Shown: piece by piece, positions 1 to 10,400 of the stretch
Position numbering within the stretch: position 1 is the stretch's first letter
How the letters are laid out: each line of letters begins with the position of its first letter
Assembly: GCA_002368795.1 (NCBI GenBank)
Contig: DFFG01000057.1
Coordinates: 1 to 43,714 of the forward strand
Source: Eubacterium sp. UBA3782
GTDB taxonomy: Bacteria > Bacillota > Clostridia > Lachnospirales > Lachnospiraceae
DNA length: 43,714 nucleotides
Reading direction: 5' to 3'
Program-made: the position numbers and the translations under genes
The notes under the pieces: model-generated
Seen by the model: only the letters and a program-made list of their open reading frames with translations
Databases searched by the model: none
Told to the model about the DNA's origin: nothing

Positions 1-1335
1 ATCATCGAGAGCGAGATCGATATGGTGAACGCTCTGGAAGATGTCAAAAGCGCCGGATGCAACGCTCTGTGCGTTTACCTCGGGAATTTCGGACCGGAGA
101 TCTCAGAGACCCTGCTCGCCAGGCACTTTGATGGCCCGGTCATGTTCTGCGCGGCAGCAGAAGAAACACAGGATGATCTGATCGGCGGCCGTGGCGATGC
201 CTTCTGCGGCATGCTGAACGCCAGCTACAATCTGGACCTGCGGAACGTGAACGCCTACATTCCGGATGAGCCCTGCGGGGACGCAGAGGAATGCGCCGAT
301 ATGATCCATGACTTCCTGCCGATCGCCCGGGTGGCGCTTGGGCTCAGAGACCTCAAGATCATCTCCTTCGGTCCGCGGCCGGCCAACTTCATGGCCTGCA
401 ACGCTCCGATCAAGCAGCTCTTCAACCTTGGTGTTGAGATCGAGGAGAACTCCGAGCTCGACCTGTTCGAGTCCTTCAAGAATCATGAGGGCGATGCCCG
501 TATTCCGGAAGTCGTAGCTGATATGGAAGCTGAGCTTGGCGCCGGCAACAAGAAGCCCGAGATCCTGGCAAAGCTTGCCCAGTATGAGATCACCCTTCTT
601 GACTGGATCGAGGCACACAAGGGATACCGCAAGTATGTCACCCTTACCACCAAGTGCTGGCCGGCATTCCAGACACAGTTCGGCTTTGTTCCCTGCTATG
701 TCAACAGCCGTCTGACCGGACGCGGCATCCCGGTATCCTGTGAGGTTGATATCTACGGAACCCTGTCCGAGTACATCGGAACCGTTGCAACTCAGGATAT
801 CGTTACCCTTCTGGACATCAACAACTCCGTTCCGAAGGATATGTACAAGGAAAGCATCGAGGGCAAGTTCCCCTACAAGTTCACCGATACCTTCATGGGC
901 TTCCACTGCGGCAATACCTGCTCCAAGAGACTGGTCAGCAGCGAGATGAAGTACCAGATGATCATGGCAAGAAGTCTGCCCATCGAGGTCACCAACGGTA
1001 CCCTTGAGGGAGACATCCAGCCCGGCGATATCACCTTCTACCGCCTGCAGAGCACCGCTGACAACAAGCTTCGTGCTTACGTTGCAGAGGGTGAAGTCCT
1101 TCCGGTCGCTACCAGATCCTTCGGCGGCATCGGCGTATTCGCCATCCATGAGATGGGCCGCTTCTATCGCTACTGGCTGATCGGCAAGAACTTCCCGCAT
1201 CACGGCGCTGTAGCATTCGGTCATCACGGCAAGGTTCTGTACGATGTATTCAAATACATCGGCGTTCCGGTCGAGGAGATCGGCTATGCACATCCGGCTG
1301 GAGACCGCTATGCGGATGAGAATCCCTTCGCATAA
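1..1335 (+). CDS. L-fucose/L-arabinose isomerase family protein (5'-truncated)
   Basis: The reading frame is open from the first base of the window to a TAA at 1333, so the gene starts upstream. About 444 residues are present; family members are usually 450-500, so only the N-terminus is missing. The protein resembles the L-fucose/L-arabinose isomerase fold, cytoplasmic Mn-dependent enzymes that interconvert aldoses and ketoses. The C-terminal part has a conserved-looking FHCGNTC segment and a His-rich AFGHHGKVLYD segment near the end, where the family keeps metal- and substrate-binding residues. The substrate cannot be told from the sequence. A strong terminator follows directly and no gene of the same pathway lies downstream. 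Family assignment is fairly secure; substrate is unknown. Confidence 0.75.
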   Translation: MIESEIDMVNALEDVKSAGCNALCVYLGNFGPEISETLLARHFDGPVMFCAAAEETQDDLIGGRGDAFCGMLNASYNLDLRNVNAYIPDEPCGDAEECADMIHDFLPIARVALGLRDLKIISFGPRPANFMACNAPIKQLFNLGVEIEENSELDLFESFKNHEGDARIPEVVADMEAELGAGNKKPEILAKLAQYEITLLDWIEAHKGYRKYVTLTTKCWPAFQTQFGFVPCYVNSRLTGRGIPVSCEVDIYGTLSEYIGTVATQDIVTLLDINNSVPKDMYKESIEGKFPYKFTDTFMGFHCGNTCSKRLVSSEMKYQMIMARSLPIEVTNGTLEGDIQPGDITFYRLQSTADNKLRAYVAEGEVLPVATRSFGGIGVFAIHEMGRFYRYWLIGKNFPHHGAVAFGHHGKVLYDVFKYIGVPVEEIGYAHPAGDRYADENPFA

Positions 1336-1351
1336 GCAGTAAATTAGTTTC

Positions 1352-1390
1352 AAAAAGCCCCCCGCCATTCGCAGGCGGGGGGCTTTCATT
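1352..1390 (+). terminator. Intrinsic terminator of the isomerase gene
   Basis: A GC-rich perfect stem, GCCCCCCGCC pairing with GGCGGGGGGC around loop ATTCGCA, is followed by TTTCATTTCTTT. It lies 17 bases after the stop codon and is oriented to end the plus-strand isomerase transcript. Confidence 0.9.
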
Positions 1391-1437
1391 TCTTTAACCT
1401 TAAATCTATTTTGTGAGTACAAAACAGCCTGCGCCTC

Positions 1438-1502
1438 GGAAGACATTACAGCAAACAATCTGCAGGACCGACAGGTCCGAAGCCGTTTGCGTAATGCCTT
1501 CC
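1438..1502. repeat. 65-base structured repeat, copy 1
   Basis: This copy matches 58 of 65 bases with the copy at 25895 and is less similar to the one at 25986. It folds as nested stems: GGAAG with CTTCC, CATTAC with GTAATG, GCAAAC with GTTTGC, and an inner GGACC-GACA-GGTCC hairpin. Read on minus, the flanks add CAGCC with GGCTG followed by TTTTG, so it can act as the terminator of the minus-strand queA transcript, whose stop is at 1617. The family is not one I recognise. Confidence 0.75.
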
Positions 1503-1616
1503 AGGGGTGGGGCTGCATTGGCTAATCAGTTCTAATCAACACATTTCGTCCTTTGACCCGAAACTGACCGTATCTCCCGGATAGGTCTAGCGTCTCATCC
1601 AGCGTAAATATACTCC

Positions 1617-2648
1617 TTACACGATCATCATCGCATCGCCGAAGGAGAAGAAACGGTACCTTTCTTTTACCGCCTCCTCATAGGCATGGAACACTTTTTC
1701 CTTCCCTGCAAATGCGGATACCAGCATGATCAGTGTGGATTCCGGCAGATGGAAGTTGGTGATCAGGCCATCCATCAGCTTAAACTGATAGCCGGGATAG
1801 ATAAAGATGTCTGTCCAGCCGCTTCCTGCCTTCAGGCGTCCATCCTCTCCTGCTGCCGATTCCAGTGTGCGGCAGCTGGTGGTTCCGACACAGATAACCC
1901 TGCCGCCGACAGCTTTTGTATCATTGATCAGCTTAGCCTGATCCTCCTCGACCACATAAAATTCCGAATGCATGTGGTGCTGGGTCACATCATCCACCTT
2001 TACCGGGCGGAAGGTTCCAAGTCCCACATGGAGCGTCACATGGGCGATGCGCACGCCCTTCTCCTGGATCTTTTCCAGAAGTTCTTTGGTAAAATGCAGG
2101 CCTGCCGTAGGTGCAGCTGCGGAACCCTCATGCCGGGCGTAGACGGTCTGGTAACGGTTTTTATCCTGCAGCTTATGGGTGATATACGGCGGCAGAGGCA
2201 TCTCGCCAAGCTGGTCCAGGATCTCCTCAAAGATACCCTCATAGCTAAACTGGATCAGCCGGTTGCCTTCCTCCACCACATCCAGGATCGTTCCTTTCAG
2301 CAGCCCGTCTCCAAAGGAGATCACAGCGCCGGGACGGCATTTTTTCCCAGGCTTTACCAGTGTTTCCCAGATATTGTTTTCACGGCGTTTCAGGAGCAGG
2401 ATCTCGACCATCGCGCCTGTGCCTTCCTTGACACCGTACAGCCTGGCCGGGATGACCTTCGTATCATTGATCACCAGACAATCCTTCTCCGTCAGATGAT
2501 CGATAACCTGATAAAAGTGCTCATGAGACAGTTCACCTGTCTCTTTGTTCATGAGCAGGAGCCTTGAAGAGCTTCTGTCCTCCAGAGGATCCTGGGCGAT
2601 CAGCTCTTTTGGCAGATCATAGTAAAAGTCACTGGTTTTCATCGGCAT
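1617..2648 (-). CDS. queA: S-adenosylmethionine:tRNA ribosyltransferase-isomerase
   Basis: The product has 343 residues, full length for QueA. QueA transfers and isomerises the ribosyl group of S-adenosylmethionine onto 7-aminomethyl-deazaguanine at the wobble base of certain tRNAs, giving epoxyqueuosine. Family signatures visible include the N-terminal FYYDLPKELIAQDPLEDRS region, the GTGAMVEILLL segment, the AAPTAGLHFT motif and the C-terminal NFHLPESTLIMLVSAF motif. The start was taken at MPMK because GAGGAG lies 8 bases upstream. It follows the phosphatase gene by 12 bases and is probably co-transcribed with it. No other queuosine gene is in the window. Confidence 0.95.
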   Translation of the reverse strand: MPMKTSDFYYDLPKELIAQDPLEDRSSSRLLLMNKETGELSHEHFYQVIDHLTEKDCLVINDTKVIPARLYGVKEGTGAMVEILLLKRRENNIWETLVKPGKKCRPGAVISFGDGLLKGTILDVVEEGNRLIQFSYEGIFEEILDQLGEMPLPPYITHKLQDKNRYQTVYARHEGSAAAPTAGLHFTKELLEKIQEKGVRIAHVTLHVGLGTFRPVKVDDVTQHHMHSEFYVVEEDQAKLINDTKAVGGRVICVGTTSCRTLESAAGEDGRLKAGSGWTDIFIYPGYQFKLMDGLITNFHLPESTLIMLVSAFAGKEKVFHAYEEAVKERYRFFSFGDAMMIV

Positions 2649-2660
2649 GGCACATGCTCC

Positions 2661-3320
2661 TCACTTTATCCCGTCTGGAAGTTTATAATACGAGCGGAAA
2701 TACTGCTCCGGATAATATACCTTATCCTTTGCCAGAAAGGAAGTCTTTTTATCCTTGACCTCCAGAATATTAACCGCGCAGTTCATCGGCACACCGGTCT
2801 GCCAGAAGCTGGTCCGGTCCTCATAGAAGGGATTGAGCAGTGCCCGGCAGGCTGCGCCATGGGTGGAGATCAGGATCGTTTTGTCGGCAAGGGACGGATC
2901 GCTGGTCAGATCCGCAAAAAAGTCTGCGCATCTGTCGATCACATCCATCACGGTCTCGCCGCCCTTTGGTGCCTGATACCGGAAGGAATCGGTCTGAAGA
3001 AGGATAAAATTCTCCCGGTCGATCTCCATCGGTTTTGTCAGATCACAGGACTTTCCCTCCCATTCGCCAAAGCAGATCTCTTTCAGCCGGTCATCCTCGA
3101 TGATGGGCACATCTCTGCCCTTCAGAATGATCTCTGCGGTATGTCTGGCTCTGATCAGCGGACTGGTATAGCAAAGGTCAAAATGCGTGTCCTTCAGGCC
3201 TTCTGCGGTCAGCTCGGCCAGGAGGACGCCCCTTTCATTCAGGTCCTCTCCATGCCATCCCTGCAGCAGTTTTTTGCGGTTCCATTCGGTTTCTCCATGA
3301 CGGATCACATATAAGATCAT
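2661..3320 (-). CDS. Histidine phosphatase family protein (phosphoglycerate mutase-like)
   Basis: The 219-residue product is a member of the histidine phosphatase superfamily. The catalytic RHGE motif is at residues 7-10, the second-half STHG motif is present near residue 150, and a GEWEG segment sits between them. These enzymes form a phosphohistidine intermediate; substrates range from phosphosugars to nucleotides and cobalamin precursors (CobC), and the sequence does not identify which. An AAAGAGG ribosome site precedes the ATG. The gene begins 32 bases downstream of the pheST terminator, leaving little room for its own promoter, so read-through or a promoter overlapping the terminator may drive it. 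Confidence 0.85.
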   Translation of the reverse strand: MILYVIRHGETEWNRKKLLQGWHGEDLNERGVLLAELTAEGLKDTHFDLCYTSPLIRARHTAEIILKGRDVPIIEDDRLKEICFGEWEGKSCDLTKPMEIDRENFILLQTDSFRYQAPKGGETVMDVIDRCADFFADLTSDPSLADKTILISTHGAACRALLNPFYEDRTSFWQTGVPMNCAVNILEVKDKKTSFLAKDKVYYPEQYFRSYYKLPDGIK

Positions 3321-3352
3321 TGGTCATTCCTCTTTAGTATTGGTTTTCCCGT

Positions 3353-3396
3353 AAAAAGGCTGCCGTGCCAGACTTTTAGCGCAGCAGCCCCCTTTT
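3353..3396 (-). terminator. Intrinsic terminator downstream of pheT
   Basis: On the minus strand GGGGGCTGC pairs with GGCAGCCTTTTT across a loop of about 20 bases, giving a GGCTGC/GCAGCC stem with a T tail. It lies about 33 bases after the pheT stop. Confidence 0.75.
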
Positions 3397-3428
3397 CATT
3401 CTTTTTTATTCCTATGGCTGTTTCCGCT

Positions 3429-5855
3429 TTACTGTCTCAGCTCGATGCCAAGGCTGGAAAGGCCATTCAGGATCTTCTTCATTGCTGAGGAGATGTCCGC
3501 CTCCTCCAGGGTCTTTTCCTTGGAACGGAATACCAGGGAGTAAGCCATGGACTTGTGTCCGGCCTCGACCTGGCTGCCCTCGTAGACGTCAAAGAGCTTC
3601 AGATCCTCCAGGATCTTTCCGCCTCTCTGGCGGATCATCTTTTCGATGGAGGCAGCCTCCAGTTCCTTGCTGACGACCATGGACAGGTCACGGCTGACAG
3701 CCGGGAACTTGGCAATGCCCTCAAACTTCCGGTCAAAGGAAGCCATCGGAACGATCACAGGCATATCCAGAACAGCCACGTATGCTCTGTCGCCGATGCC
3801 ATAGTTCTTCAGCACGGTCGGATGTACCTCGCCGAGATATCCGGTCACCTTGCCGTCATAGATGATCTCTGCCTGACGACCCGGATGCAGGAAAGGCTTG
3901 CCTGCCTTCGCGTTGTAGCTGACCAGGTCATGCATGCCGATCTGGGAGAAGAACTCCTCGACAACACCCTTCATCTCGTAGAAGTCGCCCTTGCCATAGA
4001 AGCCCAGGGTGAACTGCATTCGCTCATCGGGAAGTGTGGTAAGGGGCAGGCTCTCCGGAATATAGATGTTGCCCAGCTCGTACAGGCGGACATCCTTGTT
4101 TCTTCTGTTGTAGTTGGTGGCCAGAGAGGTCAGGATACCGTTCAGAGAAGTCGTCCTCATCACAGAGAAATCCTCGCCGAGCGGGTTCATGATGCGGATC
4201 GCCTGACGCTCCGGTGCGTCTGCCGGAAGCCGCAGCCGGTCGAAGACCTTCGGGCTCTCAAAGGAATAGCAGTATCCCTGGGAGAAGCCGCAGTACTCGA
4301 CCACATCTCTTGCCTTTCCTTCGATCTGGTTCTTGAAGGAAAGCTTGCCGGTGGTCGATTCGCCGGCCGGCAGGGTGGTCGGGATATTGTTGTAGCCATA
4401 GAATCTGGCAACCTCCTCCGCGATATCGCAGAGTCTGTGGATATCCTGGCGGAAGGTGGGAGCAACGATCTCGTTTGTCTCCGCATCGTACCGCAGCTCG
4501 ACAGAGGCAAGATACTTCAGCTGATCTTCCTTGCTGATATCTGTACCCAGAAGCGCATTGACCTTATCCGCGTCAAAAGCAACTCTGGACTCTTCTCTCT
4601 TCACCGGATAGACGTCGACCACACCGCCGACGACCTCACCTGCACCAAACTCTTCCATCAGCTCGCAGGCACGGTTCATGGCTGCAAGCGCGTTGTTCGG
4701 ATCAAGGCCCTTGTCAAACTTTCTGGAAGCATCGGTCTGATGGCCGATCTTTTTGGAGGAAAGACGAATGTTCGTTCCGTCAAAATTGGCAGCCTCGAAC
4801 AGGATGGTCTGTACATCGTCGGTGATCATGGAATTCTCACCGCCCATGATACCGGCAAGGCCGACGCTCTTCTCCGCATCGCGGATCGTCAGGATCGAGC
4901 TGTCCAGTATATACTCTTTTCCATCAAGGGTAACAAACTTCTCACCCTCGTCTGCCCGGCGGACGATGATCTGCTGGCCGGCGATCGTGGACAGGTCGTA
5001 GGCATGCATCGGCTGGCCGTACTCTTCCATCACATAATTCGTAATATCAACGATATTGTTGATGGGACGGATGCCGTTGGAGGCCAGGCATCTCTGCATC
5101 CACTTGGGAGACGGACCGATCTTGACATTTTTGACAACTCTGGCCGTATAGCGCGGGCAAAGATCCGGATCCTCTACGGAAACCTTGATATAGTCATTCA
5201 CATCTTCGCTGTTTCCGGTCTCTTTGATCTCCGGCAGGATAAAGGGCTTCCGGAAGGTCGCGGCAGCCTCTCTGGCGATACCGATGACGCTGTAGCAGTC
5301 GACACGGTTGGAGGTGATCTCATACTCGATGTTGACGTCATCGAGGCCCAGAGCATGTACGGCATCATCGCCAGGTTTTACATCCGCATCCGCCTCAAAC
5401 TCATAGAGACCGGATTCCGGTGCCTCCGGGTAGAACTCTCTGGAGGAGCCCAGCTCCTCGATGGAGCACATCATGCCATAGGAATCAATGCCGCGAAGCT
5501 TACCGGCCTTGATCTCGATGCCGCCCTTGGTCATCTTTCCGTCATGGCCACCGGCAACTCTTCCTCCGTCCAGAACGACCGGGCACAGCATGCCGACATG
5601 GGAATTGGGAGCGCCGGTCACGATCTGGATGGGAGATTCCTGGCCCACATCCACCTGGCAGATCACCAAATGATCAGAATCCGGATGTGGTTCCTGCTCA
5701 ACGATCTTTCCGACAACGATCTTGTCCAGATCTTTGTTCATCACGTCATAATTTTCAACCTTGGTTCCGGAAAGGGTCATTCCATCCATATATTCCTGCG
5801 GTGTGACATCCAGTTCCGGTACAAACATTTTGATCCATGATAAAGATGTATTCAT
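3429..5855 (-). CDS. pheT: Phenylalanine--tRNA ligase beta subunit
   Basis: The 808-residue protein is full length for bacterial PheT, the large subunit of the heterotetrameric enzyme that charges tRNA-Phe. An N-terminal tRNA-binding EMAP-like domain includes PHPDSDHLVICQVDVG near residues 57-72. B3/B4-type editing and B5 regions follow, with YTARVVKN near residue 235 and GHQTDASRKFDKGLDP near 370. The C-terminal FDX-ACB anticodon-binding domain begins at about residue 715 with KFPAVSRDLSMVV. It starts 19 bases after pheS and must share the T-box controlled transcript. Nothing looks truncated. Confidence 0.97.
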   Translation of the reverse strand: MNTSLSWIKMFVPELDVTPQEYMDGMTLSGTKVENYDVMNKDLDKIVVGKIVEQEPHPDSDHLVICQVDVGQESPIQIVTGAPNSHVGMLCPVVLDGGRVAGGHDGKMTKGGIEIKAGKLRGIDSYGMMCSIEELGSSREFYPEAPESGLYEFEADADVKPGDDAVHALGLDDVNIEYEITSNRVDCYSVIGIAREAAATFRKPFILPEIKETGNSEDVNDYIKVSVEDPDLCPRYTARVVKNVKIGPSPKWMQRCLASNGIRPINNIVDITNYVMEEYGQPMHAYDLSTIAGQQIIVRRADEGEKFVTLDGKEYILDSSILTIRDAEKSVGLAGIMGGENSMITDDVQTILFEAANFDGTNIRLSSKKIGHQTDASRKFDKGLDPNNALAAMNRACELMEEFGAGEVVGGVVDVYPVKREESRVAFDADKVNALLGTDISKEDQLKYLASVELRYDAETNEIVAPTFRQDIHRLCDIAEEVARFYGYNNIPTTLPAGESTTGKLSFKNQIEGKARDVVEYCGFSQGYCYSFESPKVFDRLRLPADAPERQAIRIMNPLGEDFSVMRTTSLNGILTSLATNYNRRNKDVRLYELGNIYIPESLPLTTLPDERMQFTLGFYGKGDFYEMKGVVEEFFSQIGMHDLVSYNAKAGKPFLHPGRQAEIIYDGKVTGYLGEVHPTVLKNYGIGDRAYVAVLDMPVIVPMASFDRKFEGIAKFPAVSRDLSMVVSKELEAASIEKMIRQRGGKILEDLKLFDVYEGSQVEAGHKSMAYSLVFRSKEKTLEEADISSAMKKILNGLSSLGIELRQ

Positions 5856-5874
5856 TCTCTTCTCTCCTTTGCCC

Positions 5875-6909
5875 TTAGAACTGTTTCAGGAATCGTGCGT
5901 CATTCTCGTACAGAAGGCGCATGTCATCGATCTCATACTTCAGAAGAGCAATACGCTCCAGGCCTACGCCAAAGGCAAAGCCGACATACTCCTCGGGATC
6001 GATGCCGCACATCTCCAGAACATGGGGATGAACCATACCGCAGCCGAGGATCTCGATCCATCCCTCGCCCTTGCAGAACCGGCAACCGGTGCCGCCGCAC
6101 TTGAAGCAGCTGACATCCATCTCAGCGCTGGGCTCAGTGAAGGGGAAGTGATGGGGACGGAACTTTGTCTTTGTCTCCGGTCCGAAGATCTCCTTGGCAA
6201 AGGTCTCCAGAGTACCTTTAAGATCAGCAAAGGTAATGTTCTTGTCGATGACCAGACCCTCAACCTGATGGAAGGACGGAGAATGGGTAGCGTCCACCTC
6301 ATCGGAGCGGAACACACGTCCCGGGGAGATCATGCGGATCGGCAGATTGCCCTGCTCCATACGGCGGGCCTGTACCGGGGATGTCTGGGTACGCAGAACG
6401 ATCTCCTTGTTGATATAGAAGGTATCCTGCTCATCCTTTGCGGGATGGTTGGCCGGAATATTCAGCTTGGTAAAGTTGTACTCGTCATACTCGACTTCCG
6501 GTCCTTCAATGACCTCATAGCCCATGCCGACAAAGATCCGCTCCAGCTCCTCCAGAGCGATCGTGTTGGGATGACGATGACCGATCTCGGCCTTCTTGGC
6601 GGGAAGCGTTACATCGATCGTCTCCTCAGCCAGACGCATCTCCAGCTGTGCAGCCTCGATCTCTGCCTTAACCTCGGCAAGTCTTGCCTCGATCCGGTCT
6701 CTGGCCTCGTTAACCAGCTGACCTACCTTCGGGCGGTCCTCCGGGGCAACATCCTTCATGCCCTTCATGACCTCTTTAAGCTCACCCTTCTTGCCCAGAA
6801 CACCGACCCTGATCTCATTCAGAGCATCCAGCGTTGTAACCTTCTGCATGTTGTCCATCGCTTTGCAGACGATCGCATCCAGTCTTTCCTTCATGCTGAT
6901 CTCACTCAT
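5875..6909 (-). CDS. pheS: Phenylalanine--tRNA ligase alpha subunit
   Basis: The 344-residue catalytic alpha subunit has an N-terminal coiled-coil tRNA-binding arm (residues 1-90, charged heptads) followed by the class II aminoacyl-tRNA synthetase core. Motif 2 is seen as FRSDEVDATHSPSFHQVEG and motif 3 as FGVGLERIALLKYEI. The Cys-containing CFKCGGTGCRFCKGEGW segment typical of this subunit is present. An AAGGAG ribosome site lies before the ATG. The T-box leader immediately upstream ties expression to uncharged tRNA-Phe. Confidence 0.97.
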   Translation of the reverse strand: MSEISMKERLDAIVCKAMDNMQKVTTLDALNEIRVGVLGKKGELKEVMKGMKDVAPEDRPKVGQLVNEARDRIEARLAEVKAEIEAAQLEMRLAEETIDVTLPAKKAEIGHRHPNTIALEELERIFVGMGYEVIEGPEVEYDEYNFTKLNIPANHPAKDEQDTFYINKEIVLRTQTSPVQARRMEQGNLPIRMISPGRVFRSDEVDATHSPSFHQVEGLVIDKNITFADLKGTLETFAKEIFGPETKTKFRPHHFPFTEPSAEMDVSCFKCGGTGCRFCKGEGWIEILGCGMVHPHVLEMCGIDPEEYVGFAFGVGLERIALLKYEIDDMRLLYENDARFLKQF

Positions 6910-6949
6910 GTACTTTACTCCTTATCCTGTGAACGTTTCATTTTTAGGC

Positions 6950-7266
6950 ATAAAAAAAGTACCTTATTCAGGGACGAGGCATAGGCCTCGCGGTACCACC
7001 CATCTTCCCGGAACAAAAGCCCCGGACACTCATCCTCTGCTGTAACGTGCAGGAAACGTCTCGACCTACCACGGGAGAAGCATATAATCCGTCAGCCGGC
7101 TGTAATTTTCGTAAACAGCCGGAGCAGCTGATAAGCTCCGCTTCAGAAGAGCAGCTACGGCGGGAACCTCGGGATACATCTGAACCCGGGAGGACTTACA
7201 GCCTGCGATCCTCCCTCTCTGGCGGAAAACATATCCGTACTTGACGCCATCATCGCTTTTCACTGC
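6950..7266 (-). promoter_or_regulatory. T-box riboswitch leader of pheST
   Basis: On minus, the conserved T-box antiterminator core GGGTGGTACCG is at 7001-6991. It is followed by a terminator in which GTACC and GCGAGGC pair with GCCTCGT and GGTAC before a run of seven T at 6958-6952. About 82 bases after the predicted transcription start the sequence GGGTTCAG contains TTC (7184-7182), the Phe codon expected in the specifier loop. Several GC-rich stems lie between. Uncharged tRNA-Phe should pair with TTC and with the TGG bulge to prevent termination. The class is certain from the core motif; the exact specifier is inferred. Confidence 0.9.
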
Positions 7267-7271
7267 CACTT

Positions 7272-7300
7272 ATTCTAGTCATTTCAGCAAGACGTGTCAA
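7272..7300 (-). promoter_or_regulatory. Promoter of the pheST T-box transcript
   Basis: A near-consensus sigma-A promoter: TTGACA at 7300-7295, a 17-base spacer, and TAGAAT at 7277-7272, placing transcription start near 7266. The stretch from 7301 to 7455 between this promoter and the ChW gene stop holds no gene. It has only a weak ACAGC/GCTGT hairpin near 7362-7380 that might end the ChW transcript. Confidence 0.85.
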
Positions 7301-7455
7301 GGAGAAACTTTGCTTTACCGGTGGCAGGACTTTGTCTTTCTGGTATCAGGACATGCAGGAAAGGAAAAGGGACAGCTCATGGCTGTTTCTGTTCTGATCT
7401 TATATCAGTAATATCCCCATTTCTCTCCTGAATGATCCCGGTTCTGCTTCTGTTC

Positions 7456-10400
7456 TTATCTGAAGTAGAAGAAATCGGTTACATAATCACGTATTTTGTA
7501 CCCCCGTCCTCCAATTTCATTGATCCGATTCACATATCTGCCCATGAAAGAGATCCCTACGGAAGCGCCTCCATCAAGCTCTATACCAATGGTGCAGCCT
7601 TTTTTGCTCAAAAGGTAGGACATATCATTATGATTAAGCCCATATCCACCGGTCTCACCATCAGCTTTTGTGCCATAGTATACCCTTCCATGTTTCTTCA
7701 GTATGCCTTTTTGTCCATGATAACCTTTATATCGGGCACCATCACACCCAATGATCCATATATCACCGGGATCACCACTGCTGCCTATGTACAGCCTGGG
7801 TCTTAACGGGCTCGGATTGCCATATCCAGAAGCGTTGAGTTTCTTTAGACGTGTTTTTTCTGTCCATAAGCGCACATTGCTGGTCGGTACAAAAGCGCTT
7901 CCGGCTTTCGCCCAGTCGAACTGGAATGTATTATAAATACCCTGGTCTGCTGCCTGCTGCAGTGTGAGTCCTGCAATGCTTTCCGAGCCAAGCAATGTTC
8001 CGCTTTCCTGACTGTAAACTGCATCTACGTCATAGACATATTCCAGATGCTTAACGATTCCATTCCTGATCGCAGCTTCCTTACGAAGATAAACTGCGTC
8101 TCCGGTTATCGCTACAATCGGCTGCAGCAGCCCCTGATACTTACCTGATTTATCTTTGTTTATCATATTTATTATCGTGTTCAGAGAACATCCGTCAATC
8201 GTTTTGGACTGTATGCCATTGAACCTGTCGTATGCTCCCTTTTTCATCTGAATATGTATATAATAGACTCTGGTACACTTGAAGACATCCTGCTCGAATG
8301 TAACTTCCATCGTGTTGTCCTTATATCTGTATGGTAGCATGCTGGTTTTTCTATAATCTTCCGGATCCTGGATTCTCCTGTACCATTTGGCTATGTATGC
8401 TCTGATCGGTTTTTCCGGAGTCTTGTCTCCTTTTTTTACCAGTTTGAATTTAATTCCGCTTATTGCTTTTCCATAACCAATACTTCCTGCCTGGCGGTTC
8501 TCACTGCACCAATCCAGCCATCCGTAATCCTTTACTCTCACACGATAATACAGCTCGTATTTTGAAGCATCCTTTCCGGACAACCGGCACATGACCATCT
8601 GCAGCTGCCCGCCCTTTTTGCCAAGTGTCGACCCATTTTTTGTCCATGCATCCCAGCCAGGTTCTTTCGCGTTATACTTCCATTGTCTGTATTCTACATT
8701 CAGTTTGTTGTCTCCTTTGACCCTGACCTGCATTGCCTGTATATCCGAGCTTACATTTCCGGATATTTCATCACCCTTTTTCCATTCCTGCCATTTTCCA
8801 TTCAGCAGAGTACGATATTGCAGGATCGGAGGATCCTGAATAAATGGCGTATCCGTCTTTCCGGGAGCGTCTGCATTCTTTTTTACTAGTTTGAATTTAA
8901 TTCCGTCAATCGATTTCCCGATATTCAGGCTTCCGGCTTTCCCACCTTCTTTACACCAGTCCAGCCAGCCCCAGTTGCGCACCCTTACCCGATAATACAA
9001 ATCATATTTATCTGCGTCTTTTCCCGTCAGACGGCAGGCGATCATTTCCAGGTGCCTGTTTTTCTGGCCAAGGGCCTTTCCATCCTTCGTCCAGGCGCTC
9101 CACGCGGGTTTGTCCGAATCGTACATCCACTGTCTGTATTCAATACCAACCTGCTGGATCCCTTTTACCCTGACCTGAATGCAATCTATATCTCCTGTAT
9201 TGTCAGCATTACCGGATATATCACCATCCTTCTGCCACTCCTGCCATACTTCACTCACAAAGGAACGATACTGTACAGAAGGCGGACCTACAATATACGG
9301 GTGTTTTGTCTTTCCTGGTGCTGCAGAACCTTTCTTTAATAATCTGAGCTGAATGCCGTCAATAGCTTTCCCATACTGCTGGCTTCCGGCTTTTCCACCT
9401 TCACGCGCCCAGTCCAGCCATCCTTTGCCACGAATCCTAACCCTGTAAAACAGTGTATATTTTGCTGAATCCTCACCGGTCAGACGGCAGGCGATCATTT
9501 CGAGTTTTCTTCCCTTCTGACCCAGTGTCATTCCGCCTTCTGACCATTCACTCCAGCCCGGTTTGTCAGCATCATACATCCACTGTCTGTATTTGATCCC
9601 AAGCTTTTTGCTTTGCGTCACTTTTATCTGAACAGCTTCTGTATCTGCAGTACTGTCAGCATATCCGGAGGTATCTCCATTCTTCATCCAGTTCTGCCAA
9701 CTGCCGTTTACGAGTGATCGATACCGAATGGAAGGAGGTGTTGTGATGTATGAAGTTCTTGTTTCTCCCGGTGCTGTCTCATTCTTTTCCAATATCCTGA
9801 ACTGGATCCCGTCAATCGACTTTCCGGTTTTCAGGCTTCCTGCTCTGCCTCCCTCGCGACACCAGTCCAGCCATCCATATTTTCGTACTCTAACCCGATA
9901 ATACAGAACGTACTGGTCCGCGCATTCACCAGTAAGCCGGCAAGAAATCATTTCAAGCCTTCGGTCTTTTTTTCCCAGGGTCTTACCTTCCCCAATCCAT
10001 GTGCTCCATGCAGGCTTCCTGGCGTCATAAAGCCATTGCCTGTATTCTATTCCAAGCCGCTTATTTCCGGTGATCCTGATCTGAACAGCCTGCGTATCTG
10101 CGCTTGAATCTGCGTTCCCGGACGTGGCTCCGTTTTTCTGCCAGTTCTGCCATTTTCCATTAACTAGAGAACGATACTTTACGGAAGGGTGCACAATATA
10201 GAAGGGAGCCTCTGTTTTTCCCGGAGCCGCTTCATCTTTTTCACGTATTACGAACTGGATCCCATCGATCGACTTCTCAGCATTCAGGCTTCCAGCCTTG
10301 CCCTCCTCACTGCTCCAGTCAAGCCATCCATGACTCCGGACCCTTACCCTGTAATACAGATTATATTTGTCTGCATCTTTTCCGGTCAGCCGGCATGAAA

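Noticed and set aside
3555..5840. A 761-codon open frame on plus opposite pheT
   Set aside because: It is an antisense shadow of pheT caused by codon usage; pheT is intact and conserved, and the shadow has no recognisable domains.
7066..7269. A 67-codon minus ORF inside the pheST leader
   Set aside because: It covers the T-box stems; the RNA structure explains the sequence, and no ribosome site precedes it.
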